Notes under the pieces: model-generated | The model's database searches: none | What the model saw: only the letters and a program-made list of their open reading frames with translations | What the model was told of the DNA's origin: nothing | Translations under genes and position numbers: made by a program | Part shown: positions 35,937-47,395 of the stretch, one piece after another | Layout: each line of letters begins with the position of its first letter | How positions within the stretch are numbered: position 1 is the first letter of the stretch | Origin: Lantana camara | Lineage: Eukaryota; Streptophyta; Magnoliopsida; Lamiales; Verbenaceae | Assembly: GCA_037501455.1 (NCBI GenBank) | Contig: CM074864.1 | Location: 29,444,001 to 29,508,000 of the forward strand | Direction of reading: 5' to 3' | DNA: 64,000 bases

Positions 35937-35993
35937 AAGGTGACACCCCCGTGTCACCTTTAAAGAACAAACCGAGACACCCCCGTGTCTCGG
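35937..35993. repeat. Two long interrupted palindromes in the solo LTR
   Basis: The first (35937-35960) has the 10-base arm AAGGTGACAC and the second (35972-35993) the 9-base arm CCGAGACAC, each followed by CCCC and the exact reverse complement of the arm. A weaker relative with GACAC..GTGTC is near 36050-36062. The core matches the inner LARD array; the flanks differ but remain paired. Confidence 0.92.
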
Positions 35994-37654
35994 TACAGAA
36001 AAAACCACCCATGAAGCACCCCCGTTCCAGCAGATAAGGAAGGAAAATGACACACCCGTGTCGCAGCAGGTAGCAGCAGCAACAAAACGCGTACAACCCC
36101 TGTTTTTCTAGCTCAAACGCAGTCACAACTCAAGCAACAATTAGGCCATATATGTAGCAAGAAGAAGACTTGAAATGCAGTAAGAATTCAGCTCAAAACC
36201 ACCCCAAATCTGACAGCAAAAGAGCAAGAAGATGCAGCAGCTTTGACAGCAACATTCCAGGCCCAAAACAGGGCAAAAACTCACGCGAAAACAGGGTATG
36301 ATTGATCTCCATTAATCCCAACACATTCATATAAGTTAGGCTAACAAATGTGCAGCAAAACATCACAATTTCAACCTATAAATCAGTCCCACAACAGTTC
36401 AAACATGGAAGGCAGTCATACGTGGCCATTTTATGAAATTTTCTCAATGTTCCAAAGTTGATATCTCATAAATACTTCAACTACCATGCAATTAATGATC
36501 ATAAATGAGAATAAGATATCAAAACAATCATTTTCAGGCTTGGAATCATTCAAATCCATCAAGAATCGAAGAAGATCGACATAATGTCCAAAATCGCCTC
36601 TATTTCAAGATCAGCCGAAAAATGCATGAAACCATGATCAAATTTGGGGATGAAGGAATGAAAATGATCATAAATGAACACATAATACAACCCTAAGCTT
36701 ACCTTGTTGAGTGGATGAGGATTGGATGAGATTTGAGCTCCAAAATCTCCAAGGAAACAAGGGTTACGGGAAGGAAACTGGAGGGCAGTGACTTTAGCTG
36801 AGATTTGTGAATTGTGAGAGGGTTGGTTCGGTTAGGGCAAGGTACAGTAGGTTAGGTGGTTGAGTTAGGGTTCTATAGCATCAAACCATGGTTAATTTGG
36901 TCAACAATTGAATAAGTTATGACCATTTTAGGGTAACAAGGTCAGTTTCATCGCCGTTTCGTTTCTCGGTCGAATTTCGGAGGTTCAAATGACGTTAGAA
37001 AAATATAAGGCTAAGTTTACTAAACTCAAATTTTCGTTACGAGTTCAGCGAAGTTGACGTAACTCGAATCCGAGTTCCCGAGCTCAAGATATTAAATACG
37101 GAACCAAGGGTGCGCTAAGTGCTCATTAGCCCCCGATTTGGATTCCAAAATTCAAATTAAATCCGAAACACATGCAAATGAATTCGAAAATACGAAATGA
37201 ACAAATATTCATATACAAGACACGTATAAGTTCAACATATTAAATTCGTACAAAATTCCGGTATCAATTCAAATAGAAACGAAGCACGTAAATGTCACTC
37301 ATACGCAATGAAACAATAAAATCCTTAACATTAACATAAATAAACAACTAAATTCATTCATAATATATTATATATATAAAATGCATGCATACGTGTATAA
37401 TATATATAAGAAATACATGCATGCAATATATAGGTCATAAATATAAATGCATGCATTACAAATTCATGCACACGTACACCCTAATTATATATTTATATAT
37501 TATATAAATGTAATTAATATTAATAACATTAAATAAAATAATTAACATTTAATACGTATAAAAATAAAATGAAATATATAGAACACGCAAAAATAATAAT
37601 TCGCGCAATTAAGGAGCACACAAGTTATTCACATAAATTCAAATTCAAATATTG

Positions 37655-37926
37655 CATATATTTCAATTAGTCACTTATTTAACAATTAAACAATGAAATT
37701 TAATTATAGAAAACACTAAGACCAATTCATTTGCGCAATTAAGTAAACATATACGTCATGCTGTACTAATAAAAGAACTGGGGCGTTACACAAATATTTG
37801 AATTAGTCACTTATTTAACAATTAAACAATGAAATTTAATTATAGAAAACACTAAGACCAATTCATTTGCGCAATTAAGTAAACATATACGTCATGCTGT
37901 ACTAATAAAAGAACTGGGGCGTTACA
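37655..37926. repeat. 136-bp tandem duplication of the LTR terminus
   Basis: The block from about 37655 to 37790, including the terminal GGGGCGTTACA, is repeated nearly exactly at 37791-37926, with a short deletion near the start of the second copy. The TSD (TTATT) abuts only the outer copy. The duplication therefore either existed at integration or arose later by unequal exchange within the LTR. Confidence 0.9.
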
Positions 37927-39854
37927 TTATTCGTTCAAGGAAGCGTTTAATTTCATTCAAGTTCATAACTTTCACATTTAATACCAAATCAATTCAAGGA
38001 TTTCATATAACGATTATGTCACGTACTATAACACATTTACAATTATGGAGTAGACAAATAATTACATTCAATTCAAGATTGGCAATTAGGAAGGAATATG
38101 AAATAGGTAACAATTTAATTTCCATAATTCAATTAAATCAAATAATATTTAATATAATATAGACATATATACATAATTATATATATATATATATACGTAT
38201 CACCTTACATGCATTAATATACACAAAATACAAAATTCATGCATGCAAACAAGTAATATATATGTACGTACCATGTTATATGCATGAAAATATTACAAGA
38301 GTAACATGCATGCAAATACTACTAATTGACATGCATGCATTAACACATAAAGAAAAAAAAACATGCACACCACACTTATTAATTTCAAGCCATCATAAAT
38401 TTATAACAAATTGCATGCATATATGATATATTCACGAACACACACCTGCATGCATAATTTATATATACAAACACAACATATATATATATACAGCACCAAC
38501 ATGAAAGAAAGGAAAGAAAGAAGTAGCACCAACTGCAAAGCTCCTCCCCGACCGGGCACTTTGACGCCCAAAAATATCCCCGGCCGGGGAGATGTTATAC
38601 AGACGCATAGCAGCAGTTTAGCCGAAGCTTATTCCCCTGTTTTCCTTACATATAAACGCAGCCGCAAGTAGCAGCAATGAAGGCAAGAAATCAGTATCAA
38701 AACAGGCTAACTAAACTCCCAAAACTGACTTAAATTAACAGCAACTAAGCAAGGAATTAGTAGCAGTTGACAGCAACAATTCAAGCCCAAAAACAGGGGC
38801 AAAACGTCATAAAACAGAGCTGCAACTTCACGCACACTTCCACCATCAAACAAGCAACAAATAAGGCAAAGAAGAGCAGCAAATGACAGCAATTTTAGTC
38901 TCAAAACATAGTAGCAACAGTTCAGTCTGAGAAGAAGGCAAATGACTTCAAGTTTCAACTAATTTCTCCCAAGTTCATGAATGGATTCTCAATGACTTCT
39001 CAACTACCATAAAATACATTACCATGATTGCAAAGAGGGAGTTAAAACAACCATATTCATGCTTTGAATCAACCAAATCATCAAGAATTGAAAGAGATCA
39101 ACATATATGCTCATAACCTAACTATTTCTCCAAGTCAGCCATATACCCAAGGTTACCTTGAATCTCCAAGGGTTGGCTTGAGCTACGGGAAAACTCGTGA
39201 GCAGAAGGTTTTGGCTGAATTTTCCCCAAGTGATGAGGGTTATCTCGGTTTGGGGTGATTAAGTCTGGTTAGAGGGTTGAGCTAGGGTTCTAAGGAATCA
39301 AACCATAGTTAATTTGGTAAATGTTTGAATAAGATATAGTCATTTTAGTAAACTGTGGCAGATTTGGTTTCCGTTTCGTGTTTCGGTTGAATTTCCGAGG
39401 TTCAAATAACATTGGAAACTTATAAGGCTAAGTTCACTAAACTCGAATTTTCGTTGCGAGTTCAGCGAAGTTGACGAAACTCGAATCCGAGTTTCCTAGC
39501 TCAAGATATCAAATACGGAACCAAGGGTGCGTTAATCGCTCATTAGCCCCGATTTGGATTCCAAAATTAAAATAAATTCGAAACTCATGCAAACGAACCC
39601 GAAAACATGAAACGAACATATATTCATATACATGACATGTACATCTTCAACATATTAAATTTTCACGAAATTTCGATATCAAATCATATAAAAACGAAGC
39701 ACGTTTATAACACTCATAAACCAAACATTTTAAAATTCATAACAATTCAAATAAATGACAAAAATTAAATTCATAATTAAATTATAACTTAAGTGCATGA
39801 AATAAAAATACTTTATCAAAGCATACAAATTAATTAATATAAACCAAATTCACG

Positions 39855-39892
<38 letters not shown>

Positions 39893-40127
39893 TTAATAAC
39901 ATTAAGATTATATATCAACTAATTCATATATATAATATTAATTGACTTAAGATATAAATAAATAAACATTTAATATATAAAATTAAATATTTAAAACATG
40001 TATACACAATTAATCACATAATTAAATAATTAAATTGCACAATTTATAAACACATACGACATATTAGTACAAATGAAAAACCGGGGCGTTACACTTATAG
40101 CTTCAGCACTTCCAGTTCCTCAATAAT

Positions 40128-40485
40128 TTACTCAGAATCTTTAAATCTATTCTTGTTCCCATACAATAATCCTGCCTCCTGCGCCAAAATATAAGGAAAA
40201 AAGAAAACCCATAAATTCCGAATTCTTCAAAATCAAAAGTTTGCCACCAAACATGAATTTAAGAAGAAAAACATCAACCTGAGGATCCGGAATAGGTTTT
40301 CCCTTTTCAACGTATCGATAAGGCTCCGATGTAGTCGCCAAAGCTGCCTTCTCCTGAAACGCACTTCTCTAAAGTTCAAATTCAATAAAGGAGGGACCAA
40401 ATTAAAGGAATTAGTACAATTACATGAATTCTTACCTCTTGCGCTCTTCTCAGCTGCTGCGAAGGTCGAACCCAGAGGTCATAAG
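40128..40485 (-). pseudogene. Captured host-gene fragment: three in-phase 3' exons with stop codon
   Basis: On the minus strand I can read three exons with canonical borders. Exon A (40485-40436, after ..CTTAG, ending at GTAAG) encodes YDLWVRPSQQLRRAQE. Exon B (40368-40279, after CTTTAG, ending CAG|GT) is 30 codons and includes EKAALATTSEPYRYVEKGKP and IPDPQ. Exon C (40178-40128, after GCGCAG) encodes EAGLLYGNKNRFKDSE and a TAA stop. Introns are 67 and 100 bp, and A-B and B-C join in phase 0 with no internal stop over 62 codons. This is unlike CACTA tnp2 or Transposase_24, so capture of the 3' end of a cellular gene is likely. I do not recognise the parent gene. A possible further exon ends at a GTAAGATG donor near 40581. 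Confidence 0.6.
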
Positions 40486-41729
40486 CTAAGGTTCTCAGTT
40501 ACTACGAAAGTCAATAAATTACGTAACTGCTACAAGTTTGATGATTCTAAAAAAAATAAAATACATGAAACATCTTACCTTCAAAACAGGTTACCGCTCT
40601 TCATTATCATGTACAGACTTTAAAATACCACTTTGTAGGCTGAGGTAAACACAATCAACAATCATGAGAGCTACCCAATTACAGCTTAAGGCAGTTAATA
40701 ATGATAACAAAATAACAGTTAAAAACTGATACACAGCAAAGAACATACCAAATCCTACCAGCTAAAGAACATAGAAAATAAGTTTAAGAGCCACAATAAC
40801 ATATCAGATACGGGAATGCATACCAAATCATTTGAAGCTCAAGATTCAACAGTTTCTAATTCAAGAACTCCATCATCTATTCTGGGAATATATATCCATA
40901 TTCACAGTAAGTAACATCTTAACTTAGATCTAAAGAGGTCAAACTTCTAAGGTTAACGACAAAAAAGAAAAAAGGACCCTTCCAAATCTACTCAAACACA
41001 CAATACACACACACTCTAAACAATATAAACAAGTACTGTAGAAACACACACACACACAAACTATAGAAAAGAAGCATTTGCAGAGACACACGGGAGCACA
41101 AACACATAAATCCAACCAACATTGCAAAATCGACCAAAAAAGATCCCATCTTTCAGGAAAAAAAATGATATTTTTGGCAATAAAAGAGCTCACTTGGAAA
41201 AACCATAACTAGGAAACCAATCAAAAGCAAAATCATACGAAATGACAAACAAGCATACAATCTTTTGGTTGCTTTGCTGAATGAAAAGCAAGAAGTCAGA
41301 CAGCCATACAAGTTGGAAATTTCAGCTCTCTTTCCTCCAAAATGGTAGCTCAGCCGAGATGTTATCGGCCTTTACCCTCACAGAAGTTCCAACAAATTGG
41401 TAAAAGGGAATGGAGACAGAGGCTTCGGTAGGGCGGAGAGCTTGGGCAAAGGTTGATTTTAGGGGTGGCGGAAACGGTATCTTTCCAGCGAGGGAGATAG
41501 AGGAGGGAAAATCCAAAAATGAGATTTCGCCAGGCGGGATTGAACATACCAACAAATTAGGGTATGAATATTCCGACGAAACATATTGTCGGAGACGCGT
41601 GGCATAAAATCGATTTCAACAGCTAATTTTTCGGGTGCAAGATTTCATCGCAAAATCACCGGACTATTCAGACACGCTTGAGACAGACTCTGCTGAATTA
41701 GGCTAAGAAAAACCCCAATTATTTCAGAC

Positions 41730-42078
41730 GAACAATTTTGTCGGTGTTTGGCCGCAAATGTGAAATCATTTCAGGCGAAAAGGGTCGTCTAAATTTCGTC
41801 TCCAATTTTCGACGACTTTTAGACTAATATTCGTCTGAAATCTATTACATAAAAGTAATTTACAATTTTGGACGAAATTTCATCGCAAAAGTTAGTCTGA
41901 AATATAAAAAAAAATTATTTTATTTATTAATTTTTTTCGTCTGAGATTCGTCGAAATTTTTAAATCATCCAAGAAAAGTAACATGTTATTAGTTTCGTTT
42001 GAGATTCGACGAAAATTTTCAGACCCACAAATTTTGTCGGAAATGTTCGTCTGAAAATGACTGTTTTTTTTTGTAGTG
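41730..42078. repeat. CACTA subterminal repeats and terminal inverted repeat
   Basis: Many inverted and direct copies of short motifs (TTCAGACGA, TTCGTCTGAAA, TTTTCGACGA, GACGAAATTTC) fill this stretch, the arrangement expected of the subterminal sites bound by the TNPA-type protein. The last 18 bases, 42061-42078, form the terminus (CACTACAAAAAAAAACAG on the minus strand). Confidence 0.85.
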
Positions 42079-42120
42079 AGTCTACATACTACGTAGTGGA
42101 TTTACTTATTTTGTACTTAT

Positions 42121-45100
42121 TGTTGGAAAACAGCAGAGTTGACGCAGCGGAAGTTTAAAGTTTTTTCCAAAAGGGATCTAAAGACTTGCAATGTTCGTAT
42201 CGTAAAGTTGGGACTCAAAAAACTCACACGAATTGAAGCTTTCTTGAAACGTATTGAGCCGCCCTCAAACGTTCTTCATGCGGCATGAAAATCCCCGTTT
42301 ATTGATTCTTTCTTCGAGATTCCAAAGTAGAAATCCTCTAGAGTAATAATCCACACCAACCTAGATTCAAATCATGTTAATGAGTATGCTAGTACGGTAA
42401 CATGCGTATTAAAGAAACAAGAAACGAGAAATAGAGAGCAAGATAATAATCCTCAAATTCCATGAAGGTTGGACGTGATTCTCAAATCACGTGTAAGTGA
42501 AAAAACCGAACCCGTTAGTCCTTTTATAGGGAAGAATTCGAACCCTATTAGGTCATGTAGCAATCGGATTCCTACTTTGACTTCTCTTCTATTCTTTCTT
42601 TCTCTCCAAGTAAATAATATCTTATCTAAAATAAGATATGTATTTTCTTCTAGAAAGAGAGTTCCTAACTAAATAGGAATATTTAATTATTCTAGCAATA
42701 ATTAAATATCTTATCCTAATATTTATTCTAATCATATTAGAATTAATACTTTTGTAACACCCCAAACGGAGGATGCCATATCCCCCCCACTGAGACCCAG
42801 ACTCGGTCATGAAATGGAAGTCCATGCCCGAATCCGAATCAGAGCGAACGGGAGACAAACGTACACGCTATGCTAGGCGGATCTAACTCGAAAACTAAGA
42901 GTGCGGAAGCAATTCAAACATTCAAACAAGATAGTGGAAGCATTTAAATCAACATTCAAAACAAGTGACGGGTTCAACTAGCATAGATACCTAGTCTCGA
43001 AAATCAGATCAACATAATATAATAATCATCAAGTGCCACAAGGGGCCGAATACGAGTGCCACACAGGGCTACCGAATAGTAAAGTATAATCTCAAGTCTA
43101 TAAGTCAAACATAAGTAAAGTGTATGAAAGACAAATGCAACTAGAAAGGCTCGGCCGACGAAATGCAACTCAAAGGACTCACTCCCGCCTAGCAAACGCC
43201 AACAGACCTGCAACTAAAAGTTAAATGAGGGGTCAGTCAACTTGACCGAGTGAGGGGGCTAACGCACACCCATAGTATATATAGAACACAGCACATATCA
43301 GAAGGGTGGACTCATGAACTGGAGATAAGTGTTACATACCAAAGACATTTCCAAAAGTACCCAAAAGATATATAATTAAAAGTTTTAGAAAACATTTCAG
43401 AAACTCTATCTCGATTCATGATTCCCAGACAGAACAGATCACATGCTCGACGAGTACGAGCTTCCAACCTTTACTCCTCAGAACATATCAAAACATAGAA
43501 TATAAAATCAAATCCAACCGTCACACCAATGATGGAGGAGATGTACCGTCCCCAAACCATCCAGAACAGACAAACCCTCAAGGGGTAGCGAACCCACAAG
43601 AGTCCTCCCCGGTTGTACACCGAAGTCTCAAGATATCACGCCTCCCCTATCTCCCTGAGTCACGCAATGATATCTCAAATGGAGACTATACATAGGCCGA
43701 GCCCTGACGGCCCTATACCGTCCCAGGGATTCCTTACCCATAGCTCCTCGGATCCATAACAGAACAGAAAAGAACAGATACCATATATCATGGCTAACTC
43801 GCTACAGAACAGATCATATTATAACATAACTTTTCCAAAACAGCTTACATATGCTTTCATATCTAATTTTCCAAAACAGAGTTGATTCACAAGGTCATAA
43901 ACATATCATATCCAACGCATACGTATTTATAATAGATATATTTGCATGCAAGGGTTGAAATCAGCTTATTAAGGCCATAGGTCGCATAACTATACAAAAT
44001 CCTAAACCTCACCTTGTGATAGTAGAGTCTGAGAGTGTGAAGGGCCAAACACTCTAAACCTCGGGCTCACCGGCACCACCAAACTCTGTAACAGGACATA
44101 CAGAAACCCAGACTTAAACCCTATATGAACCTAGTAAGACGCACGACAACATATATACATCATGTATGAAATGCATTATGGAGTGATATGCATCACATAG
44201 GTCACGTAACATAGCATAAAACATGTATTTATAATAAATTATACAATTAACATGCGGTACTAGAGTTTAGCGCATAATTAAAGTCATATCATAACATATA
44301 ATACACCAAGCAACTCAAAAGCTAAGATAAGCAATCTCAGTTTATATCATTCTTAAGGTTAGAAAGTACATTTATAACTTATAAAGATATTCGAACACTT
44401 AGAATAATTAACCAAGTCAGATCATAATAGCAATTATTCTAAAATAGAAAATGGATACAACACATTAATGTCGTTTAAGAAAGAAAGTAGGGGTTGCCTC
44501 GAATTCTCATTTCCATTTTAATACTTAGAACTTATAATTACACTATCACCTAAATATATATATATAACGTTAATATTTAAAATATTATATATATAATTCC
44601 ATTTATGTATAGATAGAACATGGAGGACACATACTTATGCTCAACATTTAAAGATAGAAATGAAATTCACATCAAGGGAAAACCGTTGCTTACCTTGGTT
44701 CTTGAAATGTTGAAGAAATGAGGAAGATATGAGCTCTTGAAAGTGGGGGAAATTCTTAGATCTTCATTCTCCTTTGAAGCTCTCCATGGATGATATGATT
44801 TGTGTGAAATGAGGTTTGAAAAGAGGCTAGGTTAGGGTTTCAAGGTATATATATGGTGGCTAAAGGTTTCATTAGGGTTTGGGCCCAAATAAGTGACTTT
44901 TGGCCCAATAGGTCAAATTTAAAAGGTTTAATGTCCAAACGGCTTCCGAAAAATATGAAATAAATTCCATTGAATCCGAATCACCGAATCAAGTCCAATG
45001 GTAGTGTCGGAATTCAAAATCGAATTCCCGAGCTCATATCGGTTCCAAACGCGCTCTAAATTACCTAATTTAAATTAGGCCCAAAACTCCCAAAATTGCA

Positions 45101-46849
45101 AATAGGACCAAGTCCTATTTTACAATTCAACTCCAACAGTTAAATTAAATTCATGCAAGGTATAAATCATGTCAAATCATAAAATTCCAATTATGCACTC
45201 TAATAAATTTAAACCACATAATCAAATCATAGTTGGAAATTAAGACACATAATAAAGATGTAATTCACGTAAATACATAAGTAAACACTCTCGTGGCGTC
45301 GTACCTGTACGGATAATCGGACGGGGCGTCACAACTTTAGAATAATAGAATAGAAGATATTTATTTGTTTATTTATTCTAATCAAATTAGAACAAGTAAA
45401 TAATTAAATACTTATAATTAATTCTCCAGTTAATTCTTTCAAGGACTTTAGAATTAATTCACCAATTAATTCTAACGGGCTAAAATTAATTCTCCAATTA
45501 ATTTCATTTGGCTATATAATTAATTCTCCAATCAATTATATTAGGGATGTATAATTAATTATCTAATTAATTATATCTTGGCTTTATAATTAATTCTCCA
45601 ATTAATTATATTTGGACTTAATAATTAATTCTTCAATTAATTAACACATGATCCAATTCGTTAATTGGAGCCACGTGTCCAAACGCCGCTCTCGATGTCC
45701 ACACATGTACTTTACACTGTGGTCTCGTTTCGATCAACTATTTGATCTTTTCTTAATACCCTTTGAACCTGGTATTTGTGTGTGACCCTCTAAGTTCAAT
45801 TTCAGTTAGCAGTGAGTCTAATTAATTAATACACTTATTAGTTAATTACCTCACAGATCACACGACCATAGTCTAGCAACAGGTGTGTGACCCCTACCCG
45901 AAATGTGAATGCATATTCGAAAGAACCTTTCAGTCAATGACATCATCTGGGATACGATCCTCCTACCATCCTATCTCTCGATTAAGATCTAGGGCATGGG
46001 AATAGGGAGAGCCCTACTAATCTTAATTTTAAAACAAAGTTCACTTCATATTCCATTTGATCTCAATCCAAGAAAACCCCATTTTCTTGATGTCTTGATC
46101 TAACCACCTTGCGCAAGGATTTTAGGATGGAACCTAAATGACTTGTGTAATAAGAGATCATCTTGCCTACAGTAAGTCTAGGTCATTTATTGAATCCAAC
46201 AATTCTTATATGCCACTTGTGTAATCCCAACATAGGCCGTGGTTTAGGTGTCTGTATGACGACACCCTTTTGAGCATATTTCAAAGATTATAGAGTTAGC
46301 TCATATGAGACAATGTGGAATCTCAAGTCTAAGGATTAATTCCTCATGTCATTGACATGTGAGATATTTCCTAATCTAGAAGTTTTAGGAAACTCCCTTT
46401 CCCATTTAGGAATCTTCTCACGCGGGGCACTCTCAGTGATGAAGTTCTTGTAACCATCACCCTTATGTATTATGAACGCATCAACCCATGCGCTTATCAC
46501 CCCATGAAACCGGGTGATCCTTCTTAAGGACATAACTACACAAGCAAGTCTCAACAGAGGCAAAGTCGACACTCCCACTATCTGTCGACCTCATTGACTT
46601 GGAGAAGTTTCTAATCCTCGCCTATGGAGTTAAGAAATTATTTCATGTGTCATTCCCATAATGACAAAGTTCTTAACGGCCTCATTAGATTAGGGGAGTT
46701 CTAGACATGCACACGTAAGGGAAACATACAAAACACGTATTGGCACATAAGAAGTGTTCGTCTATGATTACAATCATTCATATATTATTCAAAGATCGTC
46801 TGTGATATAGGGAAAGTCCCAAAGGTATTCTAGGGCACTATTCCCAACC
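42121..46849 (-). mobile_element. Copia-type solo LTR, second copy, split by a Ty3-type solo LTR
   Basis: It starts TGTTGGAAAACAG and ends CTATTCCCAACC (expected final A changed to C), so the sense strand is minus. Flanks are CTTAT (42116-42120) and TTTAT (46850-46854), a target duplication with one mismatch. Removing 42753-45333 leaves about 2.1 kb, the same family as 5670-7609. No coding sequence, PBS or PPT. Confidence 0.85.
42753..45333 (-). mobile_element. Solo Ty3-type LTR inside the copia LTR (TSD ACTTT)
   Basis: TGTAACACCCC at 42753, GGGGCGTCACA at 45333 (a T to C change in the usual GTTACA), flanked by ACTTT at 42748-42752 and 45334-45338. It is the same family as LTR E starting at 60643. 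It has the stem-loop region GGTCAGTCAACTTGACCGAG near 43232-43251 and a donor-like CCAAG|GTAAGC at 44692-44693. I see no palindrome array of the kind found in other families. No gene. Confidence 0.92.
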
Positions 46850-47188
46850 TTTATGATCTATTTTGGATATGTATAAGGATTATGATACTTCGTTCTTTTG
46901 GCCCGGGATGGGTATTGATCCTTGTTCTTATATATAAGGATTTGATATGATCATTGATGATCTAATATGATATTTGCTAGCATGCTATGAATTTTTTTAA
47001 TCACTTCTGCACTTATTTGATTTGATGTATGCTTTAACTGAGGGTGTAGACCGCCTAGCTTAGGGAAGTTTTGTTTGTCTCCCGTTCGCTATTGTTTGGC
47101 ACGTGTGCAGATTCCCCATTTTATCACACGTGTCGGGCTCTAGTGCGGGGGATGTGGTGCCCACCGCTCGGCGTGCTACATCCTTAAG

Positions 47189-47200
47189 GGGTATCAAAGC
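47189..47200 (+). promoter_or_regulatory. Degenerate primer-binding site of the Ty3 element
   Basis: GGGTATCAAAGC, eight bases after the LTR end at 47180, differs at two positions from TGGTATCAGAGC. The spacing and the surrounding TCCTTAAG and CAAAACCGG match the LARDs. Confidence 0.85.
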
Positions 47201-47395
47201 TCTAGGATGCAAAACCGGAGCTCTAGTGTCGTGTCAAGTCTGTCTAGGTCTTTTGGCTTAGGACTATATGTTTGTTTTCATTCACTTCAACTTTTATGTG
47301 ATTTATTTGTCTTATTTGTATTAATTGTTCACATGAACATGTACTAAACCCCATGCATCGATTTGTGCTACTTGGCATGATTTGTGCTTTTCAGG

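Larger units (their letters stand above)
33888..37926 (-). mobile_element. Solo Ty3-type LTR in the outer LARD 5' LTR (TSD TTATT)
   Basis: It starts TGTAACACCCG at 33888 and ends GGGGCGTTACA at 37926, with TTATT at 33883-33887 and 37927-37931. There is no PBS, PPT or internal domain. It is closest to the LARD LTRs in layout: stem-loop at 34318-34334, palindromes at 35937-35993, donor-like site at 36701-36702. Its sense 5' end is duplicated: 136 bp ending in GGGGCGTTACA at 37790 is repeated at 37791-37926. No gene. Confidence 0.92.
14178..40093 (-). mobile_element. Outer LARD-type LTR retrotransposon (TSD CTTAT), split by two insertions
   Basis: Both ends are exact: TGTAGCACC at 14178 and GGGGCGTTACA at 40093, flanked by CTTAT at 14173-14177 and 40094-40098. 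Sense is minus. The 3' LTR is 14178-17936 and the 5' LTR is 32468-40093; the latter is about 3.58 kb after removing the solo LTR 33888-37926. The internal domain is 17937-18746 plus 30054-32467, about 3.2 kb, with a polypurine tract beside the 3' LTR and a tRNA-Met PBS beside the 5' LTR. No gag, protease, RT or integrase similarity is visible. Long LTRs, a 3-kb noncoding internal domain and intact priming sites are the definition of a LARD (large retrotransposon derivative), a non-autonomous element dependent on another element's proteins. Its two LTRs differ by many substitutions and indels, so it is clearly older than the inner LARD. Confidence 0.9.
32468..40093 (-). repeat. Outer LARD 5' LTR, split by a solo LTR
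   Basis: The two parts are 32468-33887 and 37932-40093, separated by the solo LTR 33888-37926 and its TTATT target copy. Compared with the 3' LTR it has lost about 90 bp near 39145, so CCCAAGGTTACCTTGAATCTCC replaces a longer leader, and it has shorter AT runs. It holds stem-loop CAGTCT/AGACTG at 32950-32966, palindromes at 38543-38592 and a donor-like site at 39155-39156. No gene. Confidence 0.9.
646..42078 (-). mobile_element. CACTA (En/Spm) DNA transposon, minus strand, left end outside the window
   Basis: The right boundary is the inverted terminal sequence ...TTTTTTTTTGTAGTG at 42078, which read on the minus strand is CACTACAAAAAAAAACAG. It is preceded by many short subterminal repeats built on GTCTGAAA and TCGTC. 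Inside, in the order expected on the minus strand, come a noncoding 5' region with a gene-like exon cluster (40128-40485), the tnp2 gene (10585 to 2266) and a Transposase_24 gene (1905 to 910). Two retroelement insertions (3987-8580 and 14178-40093) account for about 30 kb; removing them leaves about 10.9 kb of CACTA sequence in the window. The 3-bp duplication after the right end would be AGT (42079-42081), but its partner is off the window. Both genes carry stop codons and frameshifts, so the copy is not autonomous. Confidence 0.88.
40094..42078 (-). other. CACTA 5' terminal region
   Basis: This is CACTA sequence resuming after the outer LARD. It contains the captured-looking exon cluster (40128-40485), a further open stretch on the minus strand at about 41322-41607 and the subterminal repeat zone up to the terminus. 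A (CA)n-rich patch is at 40978-41060. Confidence 0.75.
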
